A stretch of 64,000 bases of DNA from Psococerastis gibbosa (taxonomy: Eukaryota; Arthropoda; Insecta; Psocodea; Psocidae). The stretch's first letter is position 1; each line of letters opens with the position of its first letter. The notes beneath the pieces were generated by a model that was not told where the DNA came from, made no database searches, and saw only the letters and a list, made by a program, of their open reading frames with translations. Location of the stretch: positions 11,966,001 to 12,030,000 of the forward strand of contig OZ020484.1 in NCBI GenBank assembly GCA_963971405.1, given 5' to 3'. Both the position numbers and the translations under genes were made by a program. This document shows, piece after piece, positions 46,519-58,831 of the stretch.

Positions 46519-49500
46519 CAAGTGTCTCCGCCACAGGGGCCCTACGGGCCCCACATGGCTCCTACACTTGCGCCTGCCGCGGGCGGCAGCTCGGCCTTCG
46601 GCCTCGCGGTCACTGCTCATGAGCACTGATCATGGTGGGTATCCTCATGGGTGTCAAATGAATCCTCGCGTCGAGAGCTTTCCAATGAGCTATCACACAC
46701 GATTGTATCATGAATGGTACGGGAGTTATGAGTTAAAGAAGGAAGAAGAATTGAAAAAGGCGTGTTTGGGGGGGGGGAGGACGGTTATTGGCTATAGTTG
46801 CCACTTTTTACTAAGAAATTACATGGGGGTGAAGATGGAACGCAGTGAAAGTTTACTTAAATACGGAGGAGAACCGTAGGAAACTCGGACCAAACGCAGC
46901 TCGGCCCTTCGGGCCTCGCCGTCACTGCTTCTGTAAATTATGTATTGTGGGGTGTCATGGATGTCAAATCAATCGCCGAGTAGAGAGCTGTCCAATGAGG
47001 CATCACACATCATGCTAACATGAATGGAACGATAGTTACGAATTAAAGAAGGAAGAGGAATGGAAAAAAGGCGAGTTTGTGAGAGGGAAGAGGGTGGATG
47101 TTGGAAAAAATTTTAAATACTCGTTTCAAACCCTCATTTCAATTGCTTTTATGGACATGTAAGCCATTCATGTCCATTACAAATTTTAGGCTGTGGAATT
47201 TTTTTTCATCTGTTTTTCGGTCTTATTAAACCTAATTGGTTATTAATTAATTTTACAGTCATGACACCAATACAGGTTGCTATAGAATTCTTAGCAATGC
47301 CAATGATAGTATGCCAAGCTTTCAAAAGCAGTATCTTGGGATGAAATGGTTGAAAAAATTGTAATTCCGTATGTAAAAAATATGGAAAATATCTCATTTG
47401 CTGCATTGAAACAGCACTAAGAATAGATATTGTAAAATGGGCCGATTTGATTTTTTAGATACCCTACGGTATGAAATAAAATATTATGTCATATAAATCT
47501 ACATAACACAACATAAACCACGGGTAAATAAAAATTGAAATGAAATGGGATATTTCCCCGACTTTTCCTTTAACTTTTGTGTTTGGACCAAATTTTAAGG
47601 GGTTAGGGGGTGTGCTACTTTAAACAGTTTTTGATAGCAATTCTCAGTATTTAAGGATGAAAAAAAATTGGTTGTCTCTATAAGTCGGTTGTAAAGGCGG
47701 TTTACGGACGATAGTTTAATGTGACAACGCCTAAATTAACTTAAATTTAATTAACTAATTAACTTAAATGATATATGGCTGGAAAGGGAAAGAAACGTGA
47801 AAAAGCCCGTATAAGCCTTTAAGTAATTTTAATTTTTTATATATAGGTAGACAATAACGCGGCCGAAAGAGGCCTTTCTTGAGGAAAATCGTGCGCACCC
47901 CCTGGCGTTTTACACCCTCAAAGCCAAAAACACTTGCTTGATTATCAAAAGGCATATCATGCCATGAAAGAGGAAGAATGGACGAAGACATGGGTATAAT
48001 TTAAATTATTAAGATAGGTCTTCTACATCAAAAAATTGCTTTAAACCCGCCCACGCAATTCAAATGGGATTGCCGGAAATGCGTCACTTTGTGTTCCACT
48101 CCCGTTTTAGGGGTGAAGGTATGAATTTGAAAATATGTGTTTATACTCGTTTGAAGCCACAATTAATACTGCTTCTAATGAGACATAAAAAATTAATTTC
48201 GGTTGAAAATTGCAGGCTGTGGAATTGAATATCAATTTTTTCGTCAATATGCACCGAAATTGAATATTAATTAATTTTACGGTCTTGAAAGGAGTATTCT
48301 TGGTTTTAATTAGCCTACCTTTGCTGAAAATACTATAGTATACATTAAGCAATAGTATGTATTAGTTACTCCTGGGACGTAGTGGTGAAAAAAAAATATT
48401 TTGCCGAGAAAGCGGAAAATATTCATTTATCTATCACATAGCTGCATTGAAACAGCTTGAAGCATACGTATTGTGTGTGGGGGTTTTTAAAATATTTTGA
48501 TTTAATACAGTACATGTTAAAGTAATTCGTGATAAAAACATGCAGCTACAAAATGCAACATAAGCCAATGAGTAAATAAATACCAAAATCAAACGGAAGA
48601 TTTCCCCGACCTTTTCATGAAATTTTGTGTTTTGACCGAATTTTCAGGGGGAAGGGGGTTGAAAGTAGTTATATGTCGGCATTTGTTTAAAACCTGTATT
48701 TAAGCCGCTTATAATGAGGCAGTAACCGTGTTGCCCAAAGTTGGATATTACAGGCTGAATCATTTTTTAACTCTTTTTTCGTCTATATACACCAAAATTG
48801 AACATTAATACTTTTTACGGTTGAAAAGCAAAATAGGTGGCCTAAATTAATTTGACATTGCTATAGTTAACATTAAGCAACAGTTTCCGTTGGTTATTCT
48901 AGGGAAAAAAGGGTGCAAAAAAAAATTAATGTTCGAGAATACAGAAAATAGTCATTTATCTATTGAAATTGAAATAGCTCGAAGAATACGTAGTGTATTA
49001 GGGGTTATTTGACTTTTTTGGTTAGCTTATAGTATAAGCTAAGATAATAAAAGATAAAAACGTCTACTAAACGCAATGTGGGTGGCTGAATATATTTTTT
49101 GTCTGTTTATTCGTGTTAATACACCTAAATTGAATATTACTTATTTTTAGGGTTTTCAAAGTATGCAGAATTACTTAAAATGACTCATCGTCGTTGCTAC
49201 AGATATTTTGCCAAACATTAACCAATATAGTTTTTGTTATGGCTGCAAAAAAATTAATCTGCCGAAAAACCGGAAAATAGTCATTTTTCTATTAAGTAGC
49301 GGCATTGAAATAGCCCGAAGAATGCATATTGTATATGGGCCTATTTGACCTTATAAAGTAATGTGTGATATAACCATCGACATAACACAACATAAACCAC
49401 GGAGTAAATAACAAATTAAATCAAATGAGATATTTCCCTGACTTTTTCTTGAAATTTTGCGTTTTGGTCGAATTTTCTGGAGGAAGGGGGTTGTTGGATG

Positions 49501-52500
49501 TTATGTGTTTATATTTGTTTCAAACCTTTATATTTGCTGCTTATAATGAGCGAATAATTGTTGGCTTAACCTGTTTATTGCAGGCCGTATAATTTTTTGT
49601 CTATTTATTAGGGTTAATGCACCCAAATTGAATATGAATTATTTTTACGGGTCTGAAAGTAAGACGGGTGACTTGAAACGACTCATCATTGCTATAGATA
49701 CTTCGCTTAACATTTAGTAACCGTATTTGTTAGCAATTTCAGGTATTTAAGGGTGCAAAAAAAGTTAATATGCCGAGATTCGGAAAATAGTTATTATTCT
49801 ATCATACGGCGGCATTGAAATAGCTGGAAGACAACGTATTGTATGTGGGGTTATTTGTCCTTCTTGGATTGCCTATTGTATTAACTAAAATATTGTATGC
49901 CAACGACATCAACAATTGACAACATAACCCACGGAGTCAAGAAATACCAAAATTGAACTGGAGATTTCCCCGAAATGTTCTTGATTTTTTTTTTTTTTTT
50001 ACCGAATTTCAAAGGGAAGGGGGTTGTTGAAAGTTACGTCTTTATACTCGTGTCCAACCTATGTTTATGCCGCTTATAATGAAGTTGTAACTTAAGTTGA
50101 ATGCTTTTTATATATTTTTTCGTCAATATGCACCGAAATTGAATATTAATTAATTTTACGGTCTTGAAAGCAGTATAGGTGGCTTTAATTAGCCTAACAT
50201 TGCTACAGATACTATAGTATACATAATGCAATAGTATTTGTTAGTATTTCTGGGACTTAGTGGTGAAAAAAATTAATATGCCGAGAAACCGGAAAATATT
50301 TATTTATCTACCACATAGCTGCATTGAAATAGCTTGAAGAATACGTATTGTATGTGGGGGTTTTTAAACTTTTTTTGATTTACTCCAGTATATGGTAAAA
50401 CATCATGTGTGAAAAAAACATCTACAAAATACAACATATGCCACGGTGAAAATAAATACCAAAATCGAACGGGAGATTCCCCCGACCTTTTCATGAAATT
50501 TTGTGTTTGACCGAATTTTCAGGGGGAAGGGGGTCGAAAGTAGTTATATGTTTGTAATCGTTTAAAACTTGTAATTAAGCCGCTTAAAATAACCGTTGGC
50601 CTAAGTTGGATATTACAGACTGTGTAATTTTTTAACGCTTTCTTGGTCTATATACACCGAAATAGAACATTAATTATATTATATTTTCGGTTTCGAAAGC
50701 ATAATAGGTGGCCTAAATTAGCTTGACATTGCTATAGATACTATAGTTAATATTAAACTGTTTCCGTTGGTAATTCTAGGGAAAGAAGGGTGCAAAAAAA
50801 TTAATATGCCGAAAAACCGGAAAATAGCCATTTGTCTATCACTTGGCTGGAAGGTGGAAGAATACGTATTGTATATGGGATTATTTACCTTTTTCGGATA
50901 GCCTATTATATAAGATAATAAAAGATAAAAAGTCTACTAAACTCAACATAAACCATAGAGAATGTAAACCACCGAAAGTGGACATGAAACATGCCCTAAA
51001 AAGACACAAATATTCGCAATTTTGGGATTTTACATTGCGAAAATATGTTCATATTGTACGTTAATTACATGAATCTGATACAGTAGTATAATGAATGATA
51101 GGTTTTATCCATATTAATTACATATTATAGATATAGGAAACCAAATATATGCCATTTTCAACGTGAAACTTGAAGATATCCACACTGTAGCCAAAATGGT
51201 AGGCGTAAATTGGAACATTTGTTTATTTTTTGTTTACATATGTAAACAGTATGTGAAACTGCAAATTTACTTGAAATTTACTTGAAAGCAATGTGGGTGG
51301 CTGACATTACCTTAGCATTGCTAAAGATACTATAGTAAACATTAAGCTAGTGCTTCCGTAGGTAAATCCTGGTAATTGCGGGTGCAAAAAAATTAATATG
51401 CCGAGAATACAGAAAATAGTCATTTATCTATCACTTGGCGGCATTGAAATAGCTCGAAGAATAAGTATTGTATATGGGATTATTAACCTTTTTCGGATAG
51501 CCTATTGTCTAAGATAAGATAATAAAAGATAAAAAGTCTACTAAACGCAACATTAACCATGGAGTATGTAAAGCACCGAAAGTGGACATGAAACATGCCA
51601 TCAAAATACACATGTATTCGAAAATTTGGGTTCTAAAATTGGGAAAATATGTGGATAATGTACGATAATTACATTAAACCGGTACAGTAGTATAATGTTT
51701 GATACATTTTATTCATATAAAATGCATATTATAGAAATAGGAAGCAAAACATAGGCCATTTTTAACATAAAAACATGATGATATCCACAATGTACCCGAA
51801 ATGGTAGGCCTAAATTGGATGATTTGTTGATTGTTTGTTGACATTAGTAAACAACATGCGAAACTGCAAATTTACGATACATTTTGACCACGAAAAAGGA
51901 GGTAGATTTTTCGAAATTATCAAAAACGGGAATATTTTCAGGAATTTAGTGGGAAATTTCGTGTTTGACCCGATTTTACAGGGGGAGGGGGGATGATGAA
52001 AACATCCCTTGTATACGCCCTTGAAAGCATCATTCATACTGCATTCAACGACACATTAAACATCCTCGCGTATTGAAAACTGCAGACAGTGGAATATTTG
52101 TAACTGCAGAAACGGGAGAATTCCTTGAGTTTTTATGCGTCTCGACCGAAATTTCAGGGGGAAGGGGGAGGAAGAAGTCATGTGTTTGTATTTGCTAAAT
52201 AGCTGTATTTGTGCCGCTTATAATGAAGCTATAATTGTTGGTCCTACTTGGATATTACAGAGTATATAATTTTTTAACTCTTTTATGGTCTTCATACACC
52301 AAAATTGAAAATGAATTTATTTTACGGTATTGAAAGCATTGTGGGTGGCTTAAATTACCATAGCATTGCTACAGATACTTAATTAAACATTATGCAAATG
52401 CTTTCGTAGTTAAGTCCTGGTAATTGTGGGTGCAAAAAAATTAATATGCCGAGAATAAGGAAAATAGTCATTTTTCTATGACTTGGCGGCATTGAAATAG

Positions 52501-53773
52501 CTGGAAGAATACATAATGTATATAGGTTTATTTGACGTTTTTAGATACCATATAGTATAAGATAAGATAATAAAAGATAAAAACGTCTACTAAACCCAAC
52601 ATAAACCATGGAGTGTGTAAACCACCGAAAGTGGACGTGAAAGATGCCTTAAAAATACACATATAATCGAAAATTTGGGTTCTTAAATTGGAAAAATATG
52701 TTGATATTGTACGTTAATTACATGAATCTGGTACAGTAGTATAATGGGTGATAGGTTTTGTCCATGTAAAAGAAATATTATAGAAATAGGAAGCAAACCA
52801 TGGGCCATTTTTAACGTGAAACTTGAAGACATGCACACTGCAACCGAAATGGTAGGCCTAAATTGGAAGATTTGTTGATAAGTTGTTGACATTAGTAAAC
52901 AACATGCGAAACTGCAAATTCAAAAAACATTTTCACCCCTAGAATAAGGGTAGATTTTTCGAAATGATGGAAAACGGGAATAATTTTGAGAATATCGCGT
53001 GAAATTTCGTGTTTGACCCGATTTTAAAGGGGGAGGGGGGATGATGGAACCACCCCTTGTATACTCTGGTGCAACCCCTATTTATAGTGCCTTTAGGGAC
53101 ACATTAACTATTCATGTTGGTTAAAAATTGCAGGCTGTGGAATTTTTTATCTCTAAGCATGCACAGCAGGGTATACCCTTTTCCCGCATGTAGGCCTCTT
53201 GCACACCCCCCTTACATACCTAGCTGTGGGGAAACTGGTAGACCGACAGCAATATAACTTACACAGTTGTAAAGAGCAAGGATAGTGGAAAGTAGCAAAG
53301 TGGTTTTAAATTTTTTGAATCAATTTTTTTCCCGCGAAAATTGACCCCGAAAAACGCGTTTTTTCGTTGAAAATGGGCATTTTTTCGCATTTTTGCCCCT
53401 TTTCACTTTGCTAATTATCCGGAAGCCGTCAGATTTTACATAGGTATGAGACCTGGGGGGAAAGTTGGGGAAAGGTTGACCGAATAGCGCTACGAAGCCA
53501 TTTTGGCCGCAGCGGATCTCAATTTTTTTTTATCGCGTTTTCCGCAGCATAGGAAAACCAATGTAAAATGTGCACTTTTTTGGCAATTTTGCAGGGGTTG
53601 GGGAAAAATGTCATAACTGGGCCAATTTTGGCCCGATTGGGATGATTCTATTTTTCCCCCACTCGACTTGGTCCTATCTATCTTTTAAGACCATTTGTCG
53701 AGCGGCAGCTCGGGCTGCGCCCTCGCAGTTATTGATGAGTGAGTGGTCGTAGGTGGGTTCTATTAAGTTATAA
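46519..53773. repeat. Tandem array unit 5 (7,255 bp, the most complete)
   Basis: It has every segment seen in the others: hairpin start, two GC heads, the GCGGCCGAAAGAGGCC segment (about 47860), the full monomer series and the tail block with a third GC snippet (GGCAGCTCGGGCTGCGCCC, about 53704). It ends CTATTAAGTTATAA at 53773, exactly where other units abut the next CAAGTGTC, and then changes to unrelated sequence. It is therefore the best reference unit. Confidence 0.9.
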
Positions 53774-53947
53774 TAAATAAACTGTTCAATTTAATCCATT
53801 TATTAGAAATGCATATTTTTAAGAAAGAAAAATACCACACATTTGTGTTTGAGTTGTGTTTGTGGACTAAAAGTAACACGTACAGTATGCAATGGAAGGA
53901 AAGCTTTTCTTGACTTTTGCCGAGAACCTAATGACTAAGCTGCCATT
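53774..53947 (-). promoter_or_regulatory. 3' UTR of the proximal EcKinase gene with poly(A) signal
   Basis: Minus-strand AATAAA lies at 53804-53799, about 145 bp past the stop codon of the distal terminal exon. It sits in only 174 bp of unique sequence before the array begins. No equivalent signal is present between the two terminal exons (54468-54595). Confidence 0.55.
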
Positions 53948-54467
53948 TTACACCCATTTATAGAATTCAGCGGCTTCTCTAACGGCCTCAGTCATTCGAC
54001 TTCTGCAGATAAAATCAGTTTTATAGCTGGAGACGATCATTGCTGACCGATCTTCTTGCATGTTTTTATGGAATAGCTCAGGCGAAGCTAGAAACTCGGC
54101 GGATACTTCAGAGGGCGTGAGTACTAGTTGGTAGTACATAATATTATTAAGTATGGCGTACTCCGTATAGTATTTAATACTCGCATCGAATTCCTTCCTT
54201 GGTAACAAAACAGCGACCTCTAAACCTTCTGCAGCTAGCTCACTTGCAAGTTTGCGATAGTATAGGTCAATAATTGCTCGCTGATGTTTTGTGCGAAATT
54301 CGCGGGTCTGGACGAGGTAGAGAAACATTAGAATATCATGTGCTGGTGGCCCATAGCGAGCAAGTTGAAAGTCGAGGATAACTGCTTCTGAAACTGTCCC
54401 TTTGTCATCTTTAAGAAATAGCAGATTATTTGCCCATAGATCTCCATGGAGAAGTACATTCTTAAAC
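53948..54467 (-). CDS. EcKinase duplicated terminal exon B (alternative or relic)
   Basis: The frame is intact from the acceptor TTTCTAG|GTTTAAG (exon starts at 54467) to TAA at 53948. It is 520 nt long and enters in the same phase as terminal exon A (also 520 nt), so exon 1 (57029-56245) splices in frame to either. It carries HGDLWANNLLF (catalytic loop) and the metal-binding DFQ. About 22 of 171 residues differ from exon A, mostly in the middle and C-terminal substrate-lobe part, and there is no stop or frameshift. It could be a mutually exclusive last exon, or the surviving half of a duplicated gene without its own first exon. Preserved reading frame and splice site argue that it is used. 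Confidence 0.8.
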
Positions 54468-54595
54468 CTAGAAAGTAAAGTTAAATGGAATTGTGAAATG
54501 TAGGCTTTATAATGCTGTTTGATTTTGATAGACAGTGCTGGGGGAATTTAAAATATTGGCGAGACCGGTGTCATACGAATCCGTTTGCCATCCCT

Positions 54596-57029
54596 TTACA
54601 CCCACTTATAAAATTCTGCGGCTTCTCGTACAGCTTCGGTCATTCGGCTTCTGCAGATCTCATCATTTTTATAACAGGCCACAACCATTTCCGATCTGTC
54701 TTCTTGCATGTTTTTATGGAATAACTCAGGTGAAGCCAGAAACTCTCCAGAGATTTCAGATGGAGTGAGCATCAGTTGAAAATACATGATGTTGTTAAGA
54801 ATAGCATACTCCGTATAGTATTTAATGCTTTCATCGAACTTATTTCGTGGTAGAAGAATGGTCGCATCTAATTCTTCTGCAGCTAGCTCACTTGCAAGTT
54901 TCTTATAATATAGATCAAGTATGGCTCGCTGATGTTTTGTACGGAATTCACGGGTCTGGACGAGGTACAGAAACATAAGAATATCATGTGCTGGAGGACC
55001 GTAGCGACCAAGCTGGAAGTCGAGGATAACTGCTTCTGAAACTGCCCCTTTGTCGTCTTTGAGAAATAGCAAATTGTTAGCCCAGAGATCGCCATGGAGA
55101 AGTACGTTCTTAAATCTAAAAAGGAACATATTCGGAAATGGATAGGCCTGTAGGCTAAATTGCATTAAAACTGAGAGTAATTTACTTCGGCAATAAGTAC
55201 CTGGCTTACTGTCACTACTGGGTTTAAGCGCTGCCTACAACATAATTGGGGTGGGAGTCCATTATTTAAGCACCACCTTTATTGTTAGCCATACTGCTGT
55301 GGTTGGAAAAACGGAGGTGTAATTTACAACTTTAAAAAATTCAAGATCTAGAACTGGATATGGGCTAGTACTTTTGAAGGATGGGGATAGGTCCACATAG
55401 GTCCTGGATTGCCTCACTGTAATGTTATTTATAAAAATAACTTTGGGGGCCGACAACTAAAACATATATTTAACAATCAGCTGAACACGTCAAGTTGAGA
55501 CCACCATTCTCGGACCTCAAGCTCGAACAGTGCGTATAACTCTACCTATACATCCCCATACTTAAGTTCCATACACCCCTACATACAATCAAAACTACCT
55601 ACTAAAAATAATTGGGCGTCTCCCTTTAGGCGGGTATTCCACATACGTACATCGTCAATCAAAATTATGAAATTGAAGGAAATTTCAATTTTACTCTATG
55701 CCATTGTTAAAATTGATCAATGATCAATTGATCGTCGAGTAAATTCACAAACAAACAAACTAAAATTAAAAAATGGCGTAATGGGATATGACAAGTACAA
55801 TTATTTTAATTGATTTCTTTAAAAAGAACGCATTTCTGTGTAAAAATTATAATAAGGTTTAAATAATAAGGCGACGAAGAAAACAAATTCAATTTCAAGA
55901 AACAAATGCAAACAAATTTCAAAAATTTGGTGCATACGTTTGAATAGAAAATTGTCAATTTTTGAAAAAACATGTGGAATGGCCGCCATCAATGAAAAAT
56001 TGAAATGTCCTTCAATTTCATAAGTTTCATTGACGATGTACGTATGTGGAATACCCGCCTTATGTGCATGTGTCACTGTGAGTTTCTTTGTGAGGTAGCG
56101 ACCCTTAAAAACATAATTATTGCAACACACCAACACAACCACAATTTGGTAGTTGTAGATGTCTCCCTGCTAACGACGGAAATAAGCTGCCTGAATCCGT
56201 GTGTGTTATTGTAAATTATTACTGTAAGGTACAGCAGTACTTACTTGTCTGATGGTTTGACAAATTGCAAAGCCGTTCTAAGTTTGCTTATGATATTCTT
56301 CTTTATTGTTTCCCTTTGTGCTGGAGTATAATCTGGCAGAAGATCAATGACTGGCAACTGACTACTAAATCCAGCTTCCCAAAAAGTGTTACCAGGGTGT
56401 CCTTTGATATCGGAAGCCTCCGTTTCAAATGTTAGATTGTCGTACAGCTCACCTATTGTTGTCATCTTTCCTTTAACAAACTTTTTCGAATGCGTGGTGG
56501 CTTTGCCAGCATTGAGCTTCTCTTCAAAAATAAAAGATCCAGCATGCATTGCAGCTATTGCCTCGATAGCAACCTGCACATGTTCCAAGTCCAGTACTGT
56601 GCGTTCTGGGGCCATGTAATACCCGTGCACCGATAAGTCCTCAATTATTAGAATGTCATCTCCTCTGAAGTAGTAAAATTCTGGAAGCCATTTTTTCGCC
56701 TGTCTAGCCGGTGAAATAGCTTTCTGAATATCATCTAGCAATGTTTTATACAATTCTATCTCTTTGTAGAAGGCCCGAGTCTTAGTAGCATACTCATAGT
56801 GAGCAGCAACTTTGGTTGGTATTTTCTTACCAAATAAATGGACTTCTTTTTCGCCACCTTGAATGATTACTTTAGCCTTGATTCGCACGTGATCTCCGAG
56901 AAAGCCCAGGGGATTATCGCTTGCAGGACGAATTGAATATTCTTGAAGAGTAAAAGGCTCATTTTTGAAATGAGCCTTGACAGCTGCTGTCACTTCCTCA
57001 TGAGAAATTTCCTCCAACCGCACCACCAT
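54596..57029 (-). CDS. EcKinase / CHK kinase-like protein, proximal gene (exon 1 + terminal exon A)
   Basis: Exons 57029-56245 and 55115-54596 join through a phase-2 GT-AG intron to 434 aa, typical for the family. Ecdysteroid-kinase-like proteins (EcKinase, related to choline and aminoglycoside kinases) transfer phosphate to small alcohols; ecdysteroid 22-phosphorylation is the known example. Seen: GFLGDHVRIKAKV in the N-lobe, then TRAFYKEIELYKTLL with the conserved Glu, hinge-like ILIIEDLSVHGY near residue 130, catalytic HGDLWANN at 269-276 and metal-binding DFQ at 294-296. The protein is probably cytosolic; no signal peptide is seen. It is a tandem paralogue of the gene at 58832-63620 and keeps only one of that gene's four introns. 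A MITE fills part of its intron. The substrate cannot be told from sequence. Confidence 0.93.
55627..56062. mobile_element. Long-TIR MITE family A, best-preserved copy (EcKinase intron)
   Basis: The left end GGCGGGTATTCCACATACGT and the reversed right end match. The arms continue through ACATCGTCAAT and ATTGAAGGAAATTTCAA (about 70 bp). TA lies at both edges. The core AAAATTGATCAATGATCA and AACTAAAATTAAAAAATGGC is shared with 3142-3574 and 62441-62682. Short ORFs inside are incidental. Confidence 0.8.
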
Positions 57030-58831
57030 GATGGTAACTTTCGCAAACTAGAAGGCAGTTTAGCACCATCGCCAGCTTTTTGTTCAGCATGAATTATAAT
57101 TCATGGCATTGTTCTGTCATAAACGCAAACAGCTCATTAGATGATTTCACAGTTTGATAACCTTGATATGGGTCCATCAGGCACAACTTCATCTAGGCCT
57201 AGTGCCATTTCATAATAGTAGCTTTCAAAATAACCAACCTTTAGTAGCTAGACCGTATTTTTCCATCTGAGAGTATTGTAGTTTCAATAAAGGAATACTG
57301 TATTTTACTGTTTGTGCTCAAAGTTTTAGTCAAACTCAGGGACCTAGTTATTTTTTTTTTTACTTATTTGGTTGTTGTGGCTCCATATTTGTGGAAACTC
57401 ATTACTTACTGCTAGAACTTTACTTGCTGCAGAAACTTGAAAAGTGAGCAATCAGAACATTACCTGAGCATAGAAAGTTCTAACCAAAAAAGGGTCGAAT
57501 TTCCTCTAGATTGTGAGTCTCCTTAAGGAAATAGGTCTTGAGGTACTGTGTAGTAATACTCGGTAGAGGTCTCAATAGGTCAAGGAAAGGCTTGCACCAT
57601 GCTAACAGAAAAGAACAAGTAATCACCAAGTAAATTTACCGTAATTGACAAGAAAGTATAAGGTAAAATCGTTCTGACAGTGGAAATTCACAGTGTGGTG
57701 TTAAATTTGCAATAAGAAAATGCAAGATTATGAACTTAATGCAGCTGATCGACTTTTTAATAAGGGTCAAAGCTAAAGCAAGCCATTAAGAAGAAATATT
57801 TTAACGAAGTCTGAGCTGCAAACTCGTTAGAAAGGGCTGCACCTATTAAAAAACAATCCAATGTCAAGAAACAGAATATAGAAAAAGATACTCAAGTTAT
57901 TGACAAAAAAAAAAAAAATAGAATACGTCTTGGATTACCCAGTAATTGATCAGAAGACCGTAAAATTATTTGTTGATTACCATAGTCTTAAGTCCTATGT
58001 AAAACATATAGTAAATTTTAATGTGAATTCATGGGGGGGGGGGGGATTAAATTATAAGAAATACAAAATGGAAAACGTAGAGGGTGGGTAATGGTGAAGG
58101 TTTCCTTTTTATTTTTATAAAAGTTGACAGGTTTTCATTTGTCACTTTTTCTGTAGAATTGACACTTTTGGGCTAATTTTTTGAGGACTATTACATTAAA
58201 ATCCCTGCCTGTGTCTTATTATTTATTATTATTATTATTATTAACTTAAGAATATTTACCACTAGGCCTAGGGCGGTTCTTAAATTTCCATTCCTGTTCT
58301 AGCTGCCCATAATTCGCCATAAAAAGATATAATAACCTACTTGCGTGAAATTGCGTCATGAACTGCTTACTCCATGTGAGCTAATTTTATACCTCAAGGG
58401 AATTTCAATCCCTAAAATCCATCATATGATACTTGTATGAACCCATAAATTATTGCCCCCGGGAATAAGCAAAATTTTCCAATGTTTTTTTATATAATAA
58501 GGTTAATTAATCACATACAAACAGTTTAATGAGTTTATCTCCTCAACCTCTGTAGATTAGTACCCGTGTTGAGTTACAAGTCTCCGATCGCATGGTGTGT
58601 AGAGACTCGCTCATGTACAAGCACGCTACCGTCTTGCAACCGAAGCCGATAGGATAGCCGATTTGGTATAGGAATATGAAGAGCGACCCTTACAATATGT
58701 GATACCATACCCACGTATATGGAACGTTTGTACTTGAATGCTGTAGTTTATTTTGTTACATCTTTTTTTGTTCAGTAATTGAATTAGCCAGTGACAAGTG
58801 GCTAAAAACTGTTGATTTATTTATGAATTTT
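57030..58831. other. Intergenic region between the two EcKinase genes
   Basis: It holds the promoter and 5' UTR of the proximal gene on its left side and the short 3' UTR of the distal gene on its right. AATAAA on the minus strand at 58821-58816 lies 11 bp past that gene's stop. It also contains 13 G at 58033-58045, an (ATT)n microsatellite near 58220-58242 and a family 2 SINE at 58497-58660. No further gene is seen. Confidence 0.6.
58497..58660 (-). mobile_element. SINE-like repeat, family 2, reversed copy 2
   Basis: On the minus strand it reads GACGGTAGCGTGCTTGTACA, ACCATGCGATCGGAGACTTG, CTCAACACGGGTACTAATC and ATTAAACTGTTTGTATGTGA. It matches 9984-10155 along its length with scattered differences. 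Confidence 0.7.

Noticed and set aside
46484..46879. 131-codon plus-strand ORF in the array head, with a similar one at 33229-33627
   Set aside because: The frame crosses a G homopolymer whose length varies between units, so it is broken in units 1 and 2. It has no ATG-initiated domain, and its conservation is explained by overall unit identity.
20767..53773. CRISPR array or prokaryotic insert
   Set aside because: Repeat units are kilobases long, with no short regular repeats and unique spacers, and the neighbours are spliced animal genes.
55819..56142. 107-codon minus-strand ORF
   Set aside because: It lies mainly inside the MITE at 55627-56062 within an intron, and is not conserved in the other copies.
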